Part shown: positions 38,867-47,975 of the stretch, piece after piece
How positions within the stretch are numbered: the stretch's first letter is position 1
How the letters are laid out: every line of letters starts with the position of its first letter
Assembly: GCF_011046245.1 (NCBI RefSeq)
Contig: NZ_CP049241.1
Location: 1,621,001-1,685,000 of the forward strand
Direction of reading: 5' to 3'
Length of the DNA: 64,000 bases
Origin: Allorhizobium pseudoryzae
GTDB taxonomy: Bacteria; Pseudomonadota; Alphaproteobacteria; Rhizobiales; Rhizobiaceae
Made by a program: the position numbers and the translations under genes
Notes under the pieces: generated by a model
Told to the model about the DNA's origin: nothing
Databases searched by the model: none
Seen by the model: only the letters and a program-made list of their open reading frames with translations

Positions 38867-38886
38867 ATATAAAGAAGTCTTTATAT
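38867..38886. promoter_or_regulatory. Operator-like inverted repeat upstream of ahcY
   Basis: ATATAAAGA and TCTTTATAT are perfect 9-bp arms around a 2-base spacer, in an AT-rich patch of otherwise GC-rich DNA. The form suits an ArsR-family dimer; SAH-responsive SahR-type regulators control methionine-cycle genes including ahcY in many proteobacteria. Assignment to SahR is an inference. Confidence 0.6.
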
Positions 38887-38891
38887 GTTCA

Positions 38892-39167
38892 TTACATCTC
38901 TTCGCCAAATCGATCGGCGACGAGATAGGTGAGAGCATCCAGCGCGGCCTCCGCCTGGGCGCCGCTGGCCGTGACTTCGATCGTGCAGCCCGGGCTTGCC
39001 GCCAGCATCATCAGGCCCATGATCGAGGTGCCGCCTACGGTCATGCCGTCCTTCGACACCTGGATCTGGGCGTCGAACCCCTCCACCGTCTGCACGAACT
39101 TGGCGGATGCACGGGCGTGCAAGCCGCGCTTGTTGATGATCAGGAGTTCGCGGGAGAGATTGCTCAT
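38892..39167 (-). CDS. ptsH: HPr-like phosphocarrier protein
   Basis: This 91-residue phosphocarrier has the phospho-histidine in INKRGLHARASAKF at about H17. Around the regulatory serine it reads VGGTSIMGLMMLAA near residue 50, where HprK-type kinases act. It follows the EIIA gene by 8 bases, and a short HprK is encoded further upstream. No sugar permease or Enzyme I is near, so the set looks like the regulatory PTS of alphaproteobacteria rather than a transport system. Confidence 0.93.
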   Translation of the reverse strand: MSNLSRELLIINKRGLHARASAKFVQTVEGFDAQIQVSKDGMTVGGTSIMGLMMLAASPGCTIEVTASGAQAEAALDALTYLVADRFGEEM

Positions 39168-39175
39168 GGATGATC

Positions 39176-39577
39176 TTATTTGCCGCTCAGGACGCGGCTT
39201 GCGACGTTAATGTATTTGCGCCCGGCATCGGCGGCCTCGGCGAGCGCCTTCTGCATGTCGTTGTCCACGCGAACCCCTGCCAGCTTGATCAGCATCGGCA
39301 GATTGACGCCGGCAATCACTTCGATCTTGCCGGTGCTCATGGCGGAGATGGACAGATTGGACGGCGTTCCGCCGAACATGTCCGTCAGGATCACGACGCC
39401 GTGGCCGTCATCCACCCGGTTCACCGCGTCGAGGATATCCTGACGTCGCTGATCCATGTCGTCTTCGGGGCCGATACAGACGGTTTCAATATTCTTTTGC
39501 GGCCCTACCACATGCTCCAGCGCATGTCGGAACTCATCAGCCAGCTTGCCATGCGTGACAAGCACAAGTCCGATCAT
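39176..39577 (-). CDS. PTS system mannose-family EIIA component (regulatory)
   Basis: This 133-residue EIIA of the mannose family begins MIGLVLVTHGKLADEF, with the phospho-accepting histidine at about H9. LTDMFGGTPSNLS near residue 66 and GVNLPMLIKL near 95 are the other family motifs. The start at 39577 is chosen because homology begins there; the frame extends to 39766 without similarity. It probably takes phosphate from HPr and serves as a sensor output, since no EIIB/C/D genes accompany it. Confidence 0.92.
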   Translation of the reverse strand: MIGLVLVTHGKLADEFRHALEHVVGPQKNIETVCIGPEDDMDQRRQDILDAVNRVDDGHGVVILTDMFGGTPSNLSISAMSTGKIEVIAGVNLPMLIKLAGVRVDNDMQKALAEAADAGRKYINVASRVLSGK

Positions 39578-39701
39578 GAAATCACCCCCAGGTACAACGA
39601 TACGCTCGGCCGTGTTTCGCATTGCAACAGGCCCAACGGCGGTGGGAAGCCATCTTGTCGATGTAAAGTCGAAGTGCAAGCTAAAAATGGTCGTGGACAC
39701 A

Positions 39702-40163
39702 TCATGAAAAGGGCGGTTCTCCTTTGAATTCTGCGTGAAGCGCGCCAATCGTGGCAAGGGGTGCAATGGAGCGCGCCGAAAGTCGGATCAGGGGCAGATC
39801 GCCAAACCCGCCAAGATCGGTCCGCTCCTGCTCGGGCGGCAGACGCTCGTCGCGAGTCGGATCGATCACCCGGATCGCCAGATGAAGGACGGCACGCTCG
39901 ACGCTGTCGAGTCGAACGATGCCGCTGCCGCGCAGCTCCAGAAGCCCGGCAATCGAGTCCGGTCGTGTCGCGATCGTCTCGCCGTTCTCCATCGAGATGA
40001 AGACCTGGTCGTCGGCGATGAGAGCAGCCGATACCCCTTGCAAGCGTGCCGCCGCAAGGCAGGCAAAGGCCAGTTCCGATTTGCCGGCACCGGGGGGACC
40101 GAGAAAGATCAGGCCCCGCGTGCCCATCACGATCGCCGTGCCGTGAACATTGTTGGCCGTCAT
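39702..40163 (-). CDS. hprK: Short-form HPr kinase HprK
   Basis: HprK phosphorylates HPr on serine. This protein is only 153 residues, lacking the N-terminal domain of the roughly 310-residue Firmicute enzyme, as usual in alphaproteobacteria. The P-loop FLGPPGAGKSELA is near residue 20, LIADDQVFI near 48, and LRGSGIV near 75 in the family pattern. The start overlaps the stop of chvG by 4 bases, tying the PTS kinase to the two-component system. A 124-base gap separates it from EIIA. Confidence 0.92.
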   Translation of the reverse strand: MTANNVHGTAIVMGTRGLIFLGPPGAGKSELAFACLAAARLQGVSAALIADDQVFISMENGETIATRPDSIAGLLELRGSGIVRLDSVERAVLHLAIRVIDPTRDERLPPEQERTDLGGFGDLPLIRLSARSIAPLATIGALHAEFKGEPPFS

Positions 40164-41962
40164 GTCGGTTGACCCGCAGGCAAAGACAGCGTGAAGCGGG
40201 CACCGAGCAAATCACCGGCCGCATCGGCCAGGTTTTCCGCTTTCAGCGTGCCGCCATGCGCTTCGGCAATCTGGCGGCTGATGGACAGGCCAAGGCCCGA
40301 ATTCTGGCCAAAACTCTCGCCTTCCGGCCGGTCGGTGTAAAAGCGTTCGAAGATGCGGTCGATATCTTCCGCCCGGATGCCGGGGCCATTGTCATCCACC
40401 TGGATGATGCAATTGCCCTTGGCGCGGAACAGATGCACGGAAATGCGGCCACCCTTTTCCGGCACGAAGGAACGGGCGTTCTCGATCAGGTTGGTAACGA
40501 TCTGGCCAAGCCGCAGATCGTGGCCCTGCACCAGATAGCTCGTCTTGGTGCCCTGCTTGTGATCGACGACGAGGTCGATATCCACCGGCTTGCGGCCGGT
40601 GCGGATCTGGCGGGAGATTTCCACCAGATTGCCGAGCAGAATTTCGAGGTCGACCGGTGCCGCATCCGAACGGGCAAGTTCCGCATCCAGACGCGAGGCA
40701 TCGGAAATATCGCTGATCAGGCGATCGAGGCGGCGCACGTCGTGCAGAATGATATTGGTGAGTCGCTGTTTGGATTCTTCCGTCTTGGCAAGCGGCAGGG
40801 TTTCGACCGCACTCCGCAGCGAGGTCAGCGGGTTCTTCAACTCGTGACTCACATCAGCCGCAAAACTCTCGATCGCATCGATCCGGTCGTAGAGCGCATT
40901 GGTCATGTCACGCAGCGCAATCGACAGGTTGCCGATCTCATCCTGCCGAACGGAGAAATCGGGGATTTCCTCGCGCTGCTTCACGCCGCGCCGGACACGA
41001 ATGGCCGCCGCCGACAACCGCCGAAGCGGATTGGCAATCGTCGAGGACAAAAGCAGCGACAGGAGAATGTTGACGAGCGTTGCGACGCCGAAGACGCGCA
41101 TGATGGCGAGCCGCTCGGCATGCACGATGTTGTCGATGTCGCCGGCCTGCGTTGATAGCAGGAGGACGCCGAGAACCGCGCGAAAACGCTGGACCGGAAC
41201 GGCAACCGAGACGATCAGTTCGCCCTTGTCGGTCACGCGAACGACCGCACCGCGCACACCGGTCAGCGCGTTCATCACTTCAGGATAGATCGAGCCGTCG
41301 CCGCCCGGCGCCTCCTTGTAGGCCGGCAGATTGCCGGGCTGCAGGATCCGGTTGATCACGCCGGCAAACCAGCCGCTCCATGTGGTGTTTTCGCCCTCTA
41401 CCGGCGGCAGGTCAAAGCGCAGAACCTGGCCGCGCGAATAAAGATGGCGCGAATCGAGAATGAGATTGGCATCCGCATCAAACAGACGGGCACGGGTGCG
41501 GGTTGGCGAGATCAGACGCCTCAGAACCGGGGCCACACGCTCCGGATCGATCGGGAAATCGAGATCTTCGTCATTCGGCACCGGCGTGATGCTCTGGCCT
41601 GCCTGCAGTTCCAGAAGTTTCTGCGGATCGATGGTGATTGAGTTCGTATCGACCGAAGCGGAGGCGGAAATCGCGCCCGCGATGATTTCGCCCTGCGTCA
41701 GCAGGCTTTCGACGCGGGCATCGATCAGCCCCTCGCGGAACTGGTTGAGGTAGAGAATGCCGGCGACGAGCACCACGGTTGCCGCGATGTTGAAGAAGAG
41801 AATACGGCGCGTCAGGCTGGAAAAGACGGCATTGCCGAAGATGCGGCGCACCAGCGTGAAGGGATGTGACCATACCCTTCCCGATGCACGGGAGGTTTTC
41901 AAATCCTCCCCGCCCGAATTTCCGGAATGAATCGTCTGATCGGCCAAGCCTTTCCCTTTCAC
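40160..41962 (-). CDS. chvG: Membrane sensor histidine kinase ChvG (ExoS)
   Basis: ChvG/ExoS is the sensor of the acid- and envelope-responsive system that controls succinoglycan, motility and host interaction in rhizobia and Agrobacterium. The 600-residue protein has a transmembrane helix near residues 53-70 (ILFFNIAATVVLVAGILYL) and a periplasmic region of about 200 residues. A second helix near 285-305 leads into a HAMP segment. The H-box is DVSHELKNPLTSL near 375. The ATPase boxes are VDDNGPGIRAEDIDRIFERFY and NSGLGLSISRQI. chvI lies 68 bases upstream on the same strand. Confidence 0.95.
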   Translation of the reverse strand: MKGKGLADQTIHSGNSGGEDLKTSRASGRVWSHPFTLVRRIFGNAVFSSLTRRILFFNIAATVVLVAGILYLNQFREGLIDARVESLLTQGEIIAGAISASASVDTNSITIDPQKLLELQAGQSITPVPNDEDLDFPIDPERVAPVLRRLISPTRTRARLFDADANLILDSRHLYSRGQVLRFDLPPVEGENTTWSGWFAGVINRILQPGNLPAYKEAPGGDGSIYPEVMNALTGVRGAVVRVTDKGELIVSVAVPVQRFRAVLGVLLLSTQAGDIDNIVHAERLAIMRVFGVATLVNILLSLLLSSTIANPLRRLSAAAIRVRRGVKQREEIPDFSVRQDEIGNLSIALRDMTNALYDRIDAIESFAADVSHELKNPLTSLRSAVETLPLAKTEESKQRLTNIILHDVRRLDRLISDISDASRLDAELARSDAAPVDLEILLGNLVEISRQIRTGRKPVDIDLVVDHKQGTKTSYLVQGHDLRLGQIVTNLIENARSFVPEKGGRISVHLFRAKGNCIIQVDDNGPGIRAEDIDRIFERFYTDRPEGESFGQNSGLGLSISRQIAEAHGGTLKAENLADAAGDLLGARFTLSLPAGQPT

Positions 41963-42030
41963 GGCGACCGCCGGCCGTCACGGCGGTTCATGCGCAGTGA
42001 AGCAGCGTTGCGGACTCGTTGAGATGCAAA

Positions 42031-42750
42031 TCAGGCTGCTTCGCGGAAGCGATAGCCTACGCCGTAGAGCGTCTCGATCATATCAAAATCGGTGTCAACC
42101 ATTTTGAACTTCTTGCGAAGCCGCTTGATGTGGCTGTCGATCGTCCGGTCATCGACATAGACCTGCTCGTCATAGGCGGCATCCATCAGCGCATCGCGGC
42201 TTTTGACCACCCCGGGGCGCTGGGCGAGCGAATGCAGGATGAGGAATTCCGTCACCGTCAGCGTCACCGGTTCGCCCTTCCAGGTGCAGGTATGGCGCTC
42301 CTGATCCATCACCAGCTGGCCGCGTTCCAGCGTGCGGGCCTGCTGGTCGGCAGCCGCCTTGCTGCCGGGAACCGGTGCCACGTCGCTCTTGGCCGAACGG
42401 CGCAGGATCGCCTTCACGCGCTCCACCAGCAAACGCTGCGAAAACGGCTTGGTGATGAAATCGTCGGCGCCCATCTTCAGGCCGAACAACTCATCGATCT
42501 CTTCATCCTTGGAGGTGAGGAAGATCACCGGCAGGTCCGACTTCTGGCGCAGGCGACGCAGAAGTTCCATGCCGTCCATGCGCGGCATCTTGATGTCGAA
42601 GATGGCGAGTTGCGGCGGCCGTGCCAGAAGCCCGTCCAGCGCAGACGCACCATCCGTGTAGGTCTCGACCCGGTAGCCTTCCGCCTCCAGTGCAATCGAC
42701 ACCGAGGTGAGAATGTTGCGATCGTCGTCTACCAACGCGATAGTCTGCAT
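42031..42750 (-). CDS. chvI: Two-component response regulator ChvI
   Basis: ChvI is the OmpR/PhoB-type partner of ChvG. The start at 42750 ([12 protein letters not shown], 239 residues) has GGAG 9 bases upstream; an ATG at 42768 is also plausible. The receiver has the acidic pocket VDDD, the phospho-aspartate in [13 protein letters not shown] near residue 52, and the lysine in DDFITKPFS. The winged-helix domain ends with [18 protein letters not shown] and YGVGYRF. It is divergent from pckA, an arrangement known in Sinorhizobium and Agrobacterium. Confidence 0.96.
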   Translation of the reverse strand: MQTIALVDDDRNILTSVSIALEAEGYRVETYTDGASALDGLLARPPQLAIFDIKMPRMDGMELLRRLRQKSDLPVIFLTSKDEEIDELFGLKMGADDFITKPFSQRLLVERVKAILRRSAKSDVAPVPGSKAAADQQARTLERGQLVMDQERHTCTWKGEPVTLTVTEFLILHSLAQRPGVVKSRDALMDAAYDEQVYVDDRTIDSHIKRLRKKFKMVDTDFDMIETLYGVGYRFREAA

Positions 42751-43076
42751 ACTGTCTGTCTCCGCCATTCTGTACGCATCTCCTGGATTGTGGCCCAGCC
42801 GGACGTTGTGTCCGGGTCCGCGTGTCATGGGGATAAAGGTGGAACAAATTGTGGCAAAGATAAAGGGGTGCCTGCTCCAGGGTGGAAGCGGGCCGCTTTC
42901 GGGGAGGCCCACGACAGGAATTTTATGCCAATCAAACCGATTTAAATAAGTAGGAAAATTTTTAAATCGATTAATTGTTTGATTTTATTGACTTAATCCG
43001 ATTGCCGCTCTTGCTCTTTTGCATTTGCGTCGTTAGCGTGCACCATCATCAACGTCAGCTCAAAGGAAAGCGCGAC
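42751..43076. other. 326-base divergent regulatory region chvI/pckA
   Basis: No gene is supported. The right half (42925-43000) is strikingly AT-rich and contains a 9-bp inverted repeat (42938-42969) nested within shorter arms AATCAAA and TTTGATT (42930-42984). The left half carries the chvI ribosome-binding site and probably its promoter, but I see no clear -35/-10 pair. AAAGGAAAG just before pckA is its Shine-Dalgarno. Confidence 0.7.
42938..42969. promoter_or_regulatory. Inverted repeat in the chvI-pckA promoter region
   Basis: CGATTTAAA (42938-42946) and TTTAAATCG (42961-42969) are perfect 9-bp arms with a 14-base AT-rich spacer. Outer arms AATCAAA and TTTGATT extend the symmetry. A site for a regulator of pckA or chvI is likely, but which one cannot be told. 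Confidence 0.5.
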
Positions 43077-44687
43077 ATGGAGGAGTACGGAGTTCACAAT
43101 CCGTCGAACGGTTTGGCGGCCATCGGCTTGTCCGGTGCTGCACGTATCAATTACAACCTGAATGAGAGCGAACTCTACGAGGCTGCCCTCCGGAATGGTG
43201 AAGCAGAGCTGACGGTGGATGGGGCTTTGCGCGCCGTGACCGGCCAGCACACCGGTCGTTCCCCGAAAGACAAGTTCGTCGTGCGCGATGCCAGCACGGA
43301 AGCGAACATCTGGTGGGACAACAACAAGCCCATGTCGCCGGAGCACTTCGCGCTGCTCAAAGAAGACATGCTGGCCCATGCCGCTGGCAAGACGCTCTAT
43401 GTGCAGGATCTCGTGGGCGGTGCCGACCGCGATTACGCGCTTCCGACCCGTGTCGTGACGGAACTCGCCTGGCACGCACTCTTCATCCGTAACCTGCTGA
43501 TCCGTCCGGACCGTTCGACTCTCGGCGCCTTCCAGCAGAAGCTGACCATCATCAACCTGCCGAGCTTCCGTGCCGACCCCGCCCGCCATGGCTGCCGCAC
43601 GGAAACGGTGATTGCCTGCGATCTCGCCAATGGCCTGGTGCTGATCGGCGGCACCTCCTATGCCGGCGAAAACAAGAAGTCGGTCTTCACGGTTCTGAAC
43701 TACCTCCTGCCGGAAAAGGGCGTCATGCCGATGCACTGCTCGGCGAACGTCGGCCCGGAGGGCGATGCCGCCGTCTTCTTCGGCCTGTCGGGCACCGGCA
43801 AGACGACGCTGTCTGCCGATCCGAACCGCACGCTGATCGGCGACGACGAGCATGGCTGGGGCGAAAACGGCATCTTCAACTTCGAAGGTGGCTGCTACGC
43901 CAAGGCGATCCGTCTGTCGGCGGACGCCGAACCGGAAATCTATGCCGCAACCCGCCGCTTCGGCACCGTGCTTGAAAACGTGGTGATGGATGAAAACCGT
44001 GTGCCGGACTTCGACGATGCGTCGCTGACCGAAAACACCCGCAGCGCCTATCCGCTGCATTTCATTCCGAACGCCTCGGCAACCGGCCTTGCGCCGCACC
44101 CGAAGACAATCATCATGCTGACGGCCGACGCCTTCGGCGTGATGCCGCCGATCGCCAAGCTGACGCCTGAACAGGCCATGTACCACTTTCTCTCCGGTTA
44201 CACCGCCAAGGTCGCCGGGACCGAAAAGGGCGTGACCGAGCCGGAAGCCACCTTCTCGACCTGCTTCGGTGCTCCCTTCATGCCGCGGCATCCGACGGAA
44301 TACGGCAACCTGCTGCGTGACCTGATTGCCCATCACGGCGTCGATTGCTGGCTGGTCAACACCGGCTGGACCGGTGGCGCCTACGGCATTGGCCGCCGCA
44401 TGCCGATCAAGGCCACCCGTGCACTGCTGACCGCCGCTCTGACGGGCGAGTTGAAGAAGGCTGACTTCCGCACTGATGCCAACTTCGGCTTTACAGTACC
44501 GGTCGCCGTGCCGGGCGTTGAAACGGCGATCCTTGATCCGCGCTCGACCTGGGCGGATGGCGCAGCCTACGATGCGCAGGCGACGAAGCTGGTCAACATG
44601 TTCATTTCGAACTTCACGAAGTTTGAAAACCATGTCGACAGCAAGGTGCGCGATGCAGCCCCTGGGATGCTGGCTGCTGCCGAATAA
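43077..44687 (+). CDS. pckA: Phosphoenolpyruvate carboxykinase (ATP) PckA
   Basis: PckA converts oxaloacetate and ATP to PEP, the first step of gluconeogenesis on C4-dicarboxylates, which rhizobia use in nodules and soil. The start at 43077 ([12 protein letters not shown]) with AAAGGAAAG upstream gives 536 residues. [11 protein letters not shown] near 60, the kinase P-loop [13 protein letters not shown] near 235 and [20 protein letters not shown] near 255 carry the metal- and substrate-binding residues. [17 protein letters not shown] lies near 430. It is divergent from chvI. A terminator follows. Confidence 0.98.
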   Translation: MEEYGVHNPSNGLAAIGLSGAARINYNLNESELYEAALRNGEAELTVDGALRAVTGQHTGRSPKDKFVVRDASTEANIWWDNNKPMSPEHFALLKEDMLAHAAGKTLYVQDLVGGADRDYALPTRVVTELAWHALFIRNLLIRPDRSTLGAFQQKLTIINLPSFRADPARHGCRTETVIACDLANGLVLIGGTSYAGENKKSVFTVLNYLLPEKGVMPMHCSANVGPEGDAAVFFGLSGTGKTTLSADPNRTLIGDDEHGWGENGIFNFEGGCYAKAIRLSADAEPEIYAATRRFGTVLENVVMDENRVPDFDDASLTENTRSAYPLHFIPNASATGLAPHPKTIIMLTADAFGVMPPIAKLTPEQAMYHFLSGYTAKVAGTEKGVTEPEATFSTCFGAPFMPRHPTEYGNLLRDLIAHHGVDCWLVNTGWTGGAYGIGRRMPIKATRALLTAALTGELKKADFRTDANFGFTVPVAVPGVETAILDPRSTWADGAAYDAQATKLVNMFISNFTKFENHVDSKVRDAAPGMLAAAE

Positions 44688-44710
44688 CGACTCACGTGGA
44701 ACATCGAGAG

Positions 44711-44744
44711 CCGCCGGGGTCTTTGGCCTCGGCGGTTTTCTTTT
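44711..44744 (+). terminator. Intrinsic terminator of pckA
   Basis: CCGCCG (44711-44716) pairs with CGGCGG (44730-44735), with partial inner pairing (GG with CC) across one mismatch, followed by TTTTCTTTT. Confidence 0.78.
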
Positions 44745-44770
44745 GTGCGCTTGTGGATTAGACGGAGATC

Positions 44771-45205
44771 ATGGCCAGCGATCCTCTCGTCATCAACAGT
44801 CGAATCACCCTCGCCGGATGGGAACTGACGGAGCAATTCGTGCTGGCCGGCGGGCCGGGCGGTCAGAACGTCAACAAGGTCTCGACGGCCGTCCAGCTGT
44901 TCTTCAACCTGATGGGCTCTCCCTCGCTTCCCGACCGCATCAAGGAGAACGCCGCAAAACTGGCGGGCCGACGCCTCAGCAAGGACGGCGTGCTGATCAT
45001 CGAAGCCAACCGGTTTCGCAGCCAGGAGCGTAATCGCGAGGATGCGCGCGAGCGCCTGAAGGAACTGTTGCTAGAAGCCGCCAAGCCGCCACCGCCGCCG
45101 CGCAAGAAAACCAAGCCGACCAAGGGCTCCGTCGAGCGCCGGCTGAAGGAAAAGTCGGGCCGTTCCGAGGTGAAGAAGATGCGCGGCCGCCCGGCTGGTG
45201 ATTGA
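44771..45205 (+). CDS. arfB: Peptidyl-tRNA hydrolase ArfB-type ribosome rescue factor
   Basis: ArfB (YaeJ) releases peptides from ribosomes stalled without a stop codon. The 144-residue protein has the catalytic GGQ in LAGGPGGQNVNKV near residue 28, a release-factor domain 3 fold, and the basic tail (PPPPPRKKTKPTK then RRLKEKSGRSEVKKMR) that enters the mRNA channel. A full release factor would be over 300 residues with a codon-reading domain. alkB follows by 11 bases and may be co-transcribed. Confidence 0.94.
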   Translation: MASDPLVINSRITLAGWELTEQFVLAGGPGGQNVNKVSTAVQLFFNLMGSPSLPDRIKENAAKLAGRRLSKDGVLIIEANRFRSQERNREDARERLKELLLEAAKPPPPPRKKTKPTKGSVERRLKEKSGRSEVKKMRGRPAGD

Positions 45206-45216
45206 GGAGCGGGATC

Positions 45217-45828
45217 ATGCTGACTCTGGCCAAGGGCATCCTCCATCATCCGCAGGCAATCAATCGGGCAGCCCAGGAGCATCTCGTCGCGGTGATCCGC
45301 GCCGTCGTGGCAGAAGCGCCGCTCTACGTGCCGGTGATGCCGGGAACCGGACGGCCGATGTCTGTGCGCATGACCAATTGCGGCACGCTCGGCTGGGTGA
45401 CGGACAAGGCGAGGGGCTATCGCTATCAGGAAACCCATCCGGTGACGGAGAAGCCCTGGCCGGCCATGCCGAACGAACTTCTGGCTCTGTGGGAACGGTA
45501 TGCCGCCTATGACAAGCCGCCGGAGGCTTGCCTCATCAACTTCTACGCCGATGATGCGAAGATGGGCCTGCATCAGGACCGGGACGAGCAGGACCTGCAG
45601 GCGCCGGTCCTGTCGATTTCGCTCGGCAACACCTGCCTCTTTCGTGTCGGCGGTCTGGAGAGAGGCGACAAGACCAGCTCCGTGAAGCTCTCCAGCGGCG
45701 ATATCGTGGTGCTGGGCGGCGAGGGGCGTCTCGCCTTCCACGGCGTGGATCGCATCTATCCGGGCACATCGACGCTTTTGAAGCAGGGCGGGCGGATCAA
45801 CCTGACGCTTCGTCGGGTCAATCGCTGA
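45217..45828 (+). CDS. alkB: AlkB-type alkylated DNA repair dioxygenase
   Basis: AlkB is an Fe(II)/2-oxoglutarate oxygenase that removes methyl groups from 1-methyladenine and 3-methylcytosine. The 203-residue protein has ACLINFYADDAKMGLHQDRDE near residue 115, which holds the H-x-D pair. The second histidine is in AFHGVDRIYPG near 175, and the C-terminal arginines are in RINLTLRRV. GAGGAG precedes ATG at 45217; an in-frame TTG at 45202 is less likely. It converges with coaA. Confidence 0.95.
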   Translation: MLTLAKGILHHPQAINRAAQEHLVAVIRAVVAEAPLYVPVMPGTGRPMSVRMTNCGTLGWVTDKARGYRYQETHPVTEKPWPAMPNELLALWERYAAYDKPPEACLINFYADDAKMGLHQDRDEQDLQAPVLSISLGNTCLFRVGGLERGDKTSSVKLSSGDIVVLGGEGRLAFHGVDRIYPGTSTLLKQGGRINLTLRRVNR

Positions 45829-45859
45829 CGATGCACATCCAAAGCCGGCGATCCATCGC

Positions 45860-46855
45860 CTACAGTTTTCGGAGCGCGACCGTTTCGATGAAGTGATTGC
45901 TGCCCTTGCGCAGGATGAGATCGGCACGCGGGCGTGTCGGCAGAATGTTCTGCTGCAGGTTCTTCAGGTTGATGTTTTGCCACAGTCCTTCGGCGATCGC
46001 CAGCGCGGCATCTTCCGTGATCGTTGCATACCGGTTGAAGAACGAGGACGGATCGCGAAAGGCCGTCTGCCTGAGCCGCATGAAGCGTTCGACATACCAG
46101 TTGTGAATCTGGCCCTCGTCCGCATCGATATAGATGGAGAAATCGAAGAAATCCGAGACCATCGGCACGATCTTGCCATCGGCGGGCAGCGTGCGGGATT
46201 GCAGCACGTTGATGCCTTCAAAGATCAGGATGTCCGGCCGGTCGATGACCGAATATTCGTCTGGCAGCACATCATAGGTCAGGTGCGAATATTTCGGCGC
46301 CTTGACGTTCGGTTTGCCGGCCTTGATGGCCGAGAGAAAGCGCAGCAGCGCGCCGATATCATAGCTCTCCGGAAAACCCTTGCGCTCCATCAGATTGTCG
46401 CGCCGCAGGATGGCGTTCGGATAGAGAAAACCATCGGTGGTGACGAGATCGACCTTGGGGCTCGACGGCCAGCGGGCCAGAAGCTCCTTCAGGATACGGG
46501 CGGTGGTGGACTTGCCGACGGCGACCGATCCCGCAATGCCGATGACGAAGGGCGTCTTCACCTGGTCCGACAGGCTGAGGAACCGGTTGCGCTGTTGGAA
46601 CAGAAGCTGCGAGGCTTCCACATGGGCCGACAACAGGCGCGACAGCGAGAGATAGATGCGGCGGACTTCATCGAGATCGATCGGGTCGTCGAGAGAGCGC
46701 AGTCGCTTCACCTCGTCCGCCGTCAGCGTCAGCGGTGTATCGGCGCGAAACTTCGACCATTCCTCGGAGGTGAAGAGAAAGAACGGCGAATAATTGCCGT
46801 TCGCCAGGGGGTCGGGCGGGATATCGGAATCGATGGTCTGGCTGGCGATCGTCAT
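45860..46855 (-). CDS. coaA: Pantothenate kinase CoaA (type I)
   Basis: CoaA phosphorylates pantothenate, the first committed step of coenzyme A synthesis. The 331-residue type I enzyme has the P-loop [16 protein letters not shown] near residue 105, [13 protein letters not shown] near 138, IFEGINVLQ near 212 and FSIYIDADE near 237. The start overlaps the hisE stop by 4 bases, so it is the last gene of the his transcription unit. This link between histidine and CoA genes is common in rhizobia and may be only a matter of packing. Confidence 0.96.
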   Translation of the reverse strand: MTIASQTIDSDIPPDPLANGNYSPFFLFTSEEWSKFRADTPLTLTADEVKRLRSLDDPIDLDEVRRIYLSLSRLLSAHVEASQLLFQQRNRFLSLSDQVKTPFVIGIAGSVAVGKSTTARILKELLARWPSSPKVDLVTTDGFLYPNAILRRDNLMERKGFPESYDIGALLRFLSAIKAGKPNVKAPKYSHLTYDVLPDEYSVIDRPDILIFEGINVLQSRTLPADGKIVPMVSDFFDFSIYIDADEGQIHNWYVERFMRLRQTAFRDPSSFFNRYATITEDAALAIAEGLWQNINLKNLQQNILPTRPRADLILRKGSNHFIETVALRKL

Positions 46856-47175
46856 GAGGGCTGTCGGCTCGCCTTTTCGGTCAGGCCCGATTGGGCCGTG
46901 CGGCGTTGAAGTTCGTTCAACACATCCTGCAACGGAATGCCCCCGATCTTCAATACGACGATCAGGTGATACAGCAGGTCAGCCGCTTCCGCCGTCAGGT
47001 TGTCGCGGTCGTTGGAAATGGCGGCAATCACGGTTTCGACCGCCTCTTCGCCCAGCTTCTTAGCTGCCTTTCCCTGGCCGGCGGCCACGAGTTTGGCTGT
47101 CCAGGATTGCGTGGGATCCGCCTTGGCGCGCTCGGCAACGATGGCTTCCAGATCGCTGAGAGAAAAACCGCTCAT
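46852..47175 (-). CDS. hisE: Phosphoribosyl-ATP pyrophosphatase HisE
   Basis: HisE hydrolyses phosphoribosyl-ATP to phosphoribosyl-AMP, the second step of histidine synthesis. The 107-residue protein is an all-alpha MazG-like fold with the metal-binding [14 protein letters not shown] stretch near residue 40 and [12 protein letters not shown] near 65. Of two adjacent ATG codons, 47175 has the better spacing (7 bases) from GAGGAG. It is a separate HisE, not fused to HisI, which is not in the window. Confidence 0.95.
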   Translation of the reverse strand: MSGFSLSDLEAIVAERAKADPTQSWTAKLVAAGQGKAAKKLGEEAVETVIAAISNDRDNLTAEAADLLYHLIVVLKIGGIPLQDVLNELQRRTAQSGLTEKASRQPS

Positions 47176-47186
47176 CATGTGTCTCC

Positions 47187-47975
47187 TCAGTCGAGCCGCA
47201 TCGCAATGCCGTGCTCAGCCATGTAGCGCTTGGCTTCGCCGATGGAATAGGTGCCGAAGTGGAAGATCGAGGCCGCGAGAACCGCGGTCGCATGACCTTC
47301 CTTCACCCCGGCCACCAGATCGTCCAGGTTTCCCACACCGCCGGAGGCGATGACGGGAACACGCACCGCATCGGCAATCGCCCGCGTCAGTTCGATATCG
47401 TAGCCGATCTTCGTACCGTCGCGGTCCATGGAGGTCACCAGCAGTTCGCCTGCGCCCCGCTCCACCATCCGCGCGGCAAACTCCACCGCGTCGATGCCCG
47501 TCGCATTGCGCCCGCCATGGGTGTAGATCTCCCAGGCGCTGGCATTGTCCTGACCCGGCCCCTGCGTGCGCCGCCGCTTGGCATCGATCGACACCACGAT
47601 GCACTGGTTGCCGAACTTGTCCGCGGCTTCCGCGACGAAATCCGGATTGTTGACCGCCGCCGAATTGATCGACACCTTGTCGGCGCCGGCGAGCAGCAGC
47701 TTGCGGATGTCGCCGACTGCGCGCACACCGCCGCCAACCGTCAGCGGCATGAAGCAATGCTCGGCCGTCTGGGCGACCACGTCGAAAATAGTGTCGCGAT
47801 TGTCGGAGGAGGCGGTGATGTCGAGGAAACACAGCTCGTCGGCACCGGCCAGATCATAGGCTTTCGCCGCCTCGACCGGGTCTCCCGCATCGATCAGATC
47901 CACGAAGTTGACACCCTTGACGACACGGCCGTCCTTGACGTCCAGGCAGGGGATGACGCGGGCTTTCAGGGTCAT
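47187..47975 (-). CDS. hisF: Imidazole glycerol phosphate synthase cyclase subunit HisF
   Basis: HisF closes the imidazole ring using ammonia from HisH. The (beta/alpha)8 barrel shows [15 protein letters not shown] at residues 7-21 with the catalytic aspartate near D11, [13 protein letters not shown] near 78, [10 protein letters not shown] near 128 and [13 protein letters not shown] near 220. The 262-residue length is standard. Its start overlaps the stop of hisA by 4 bases. Confidence 0.97.
   Translation of the reverse strand: MTLKARVIPCLDVKDGRVVKGVNFVDLIDAGDPVEAAKAYDLAGADELCFLDITASSDNRDTIFDVVAQTAEHCFMPLTVGGGVRAVGDIRKLLLAGADKVSINSAAVNNPDFVAEAADKFGNQCIVVSIDAKRRRTQGPGQDNASAWEIYTHGGRNATGIDAVEFAARMVERGAGELLVTSMDRDGTKIGYDIELTRAIADAVRVPVIASGGVGNLDDLVAGVKEGHATAVLAASIFHFGTYSIGEAKRYMAEHGIAMRLD

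Noticed and set aside
44688..44703. CACGTG site just after pckA
   Set aside because: It has 12 of 16 matches with four mismatches; possible but too weak to call.
45829..45859. Small inverted repeat between alkB and coaA as a terminator
   Set aside because: GGCGAT-CC-ATCGCC has a 2-base loop and no T-run, so it is not a convincing terminator.
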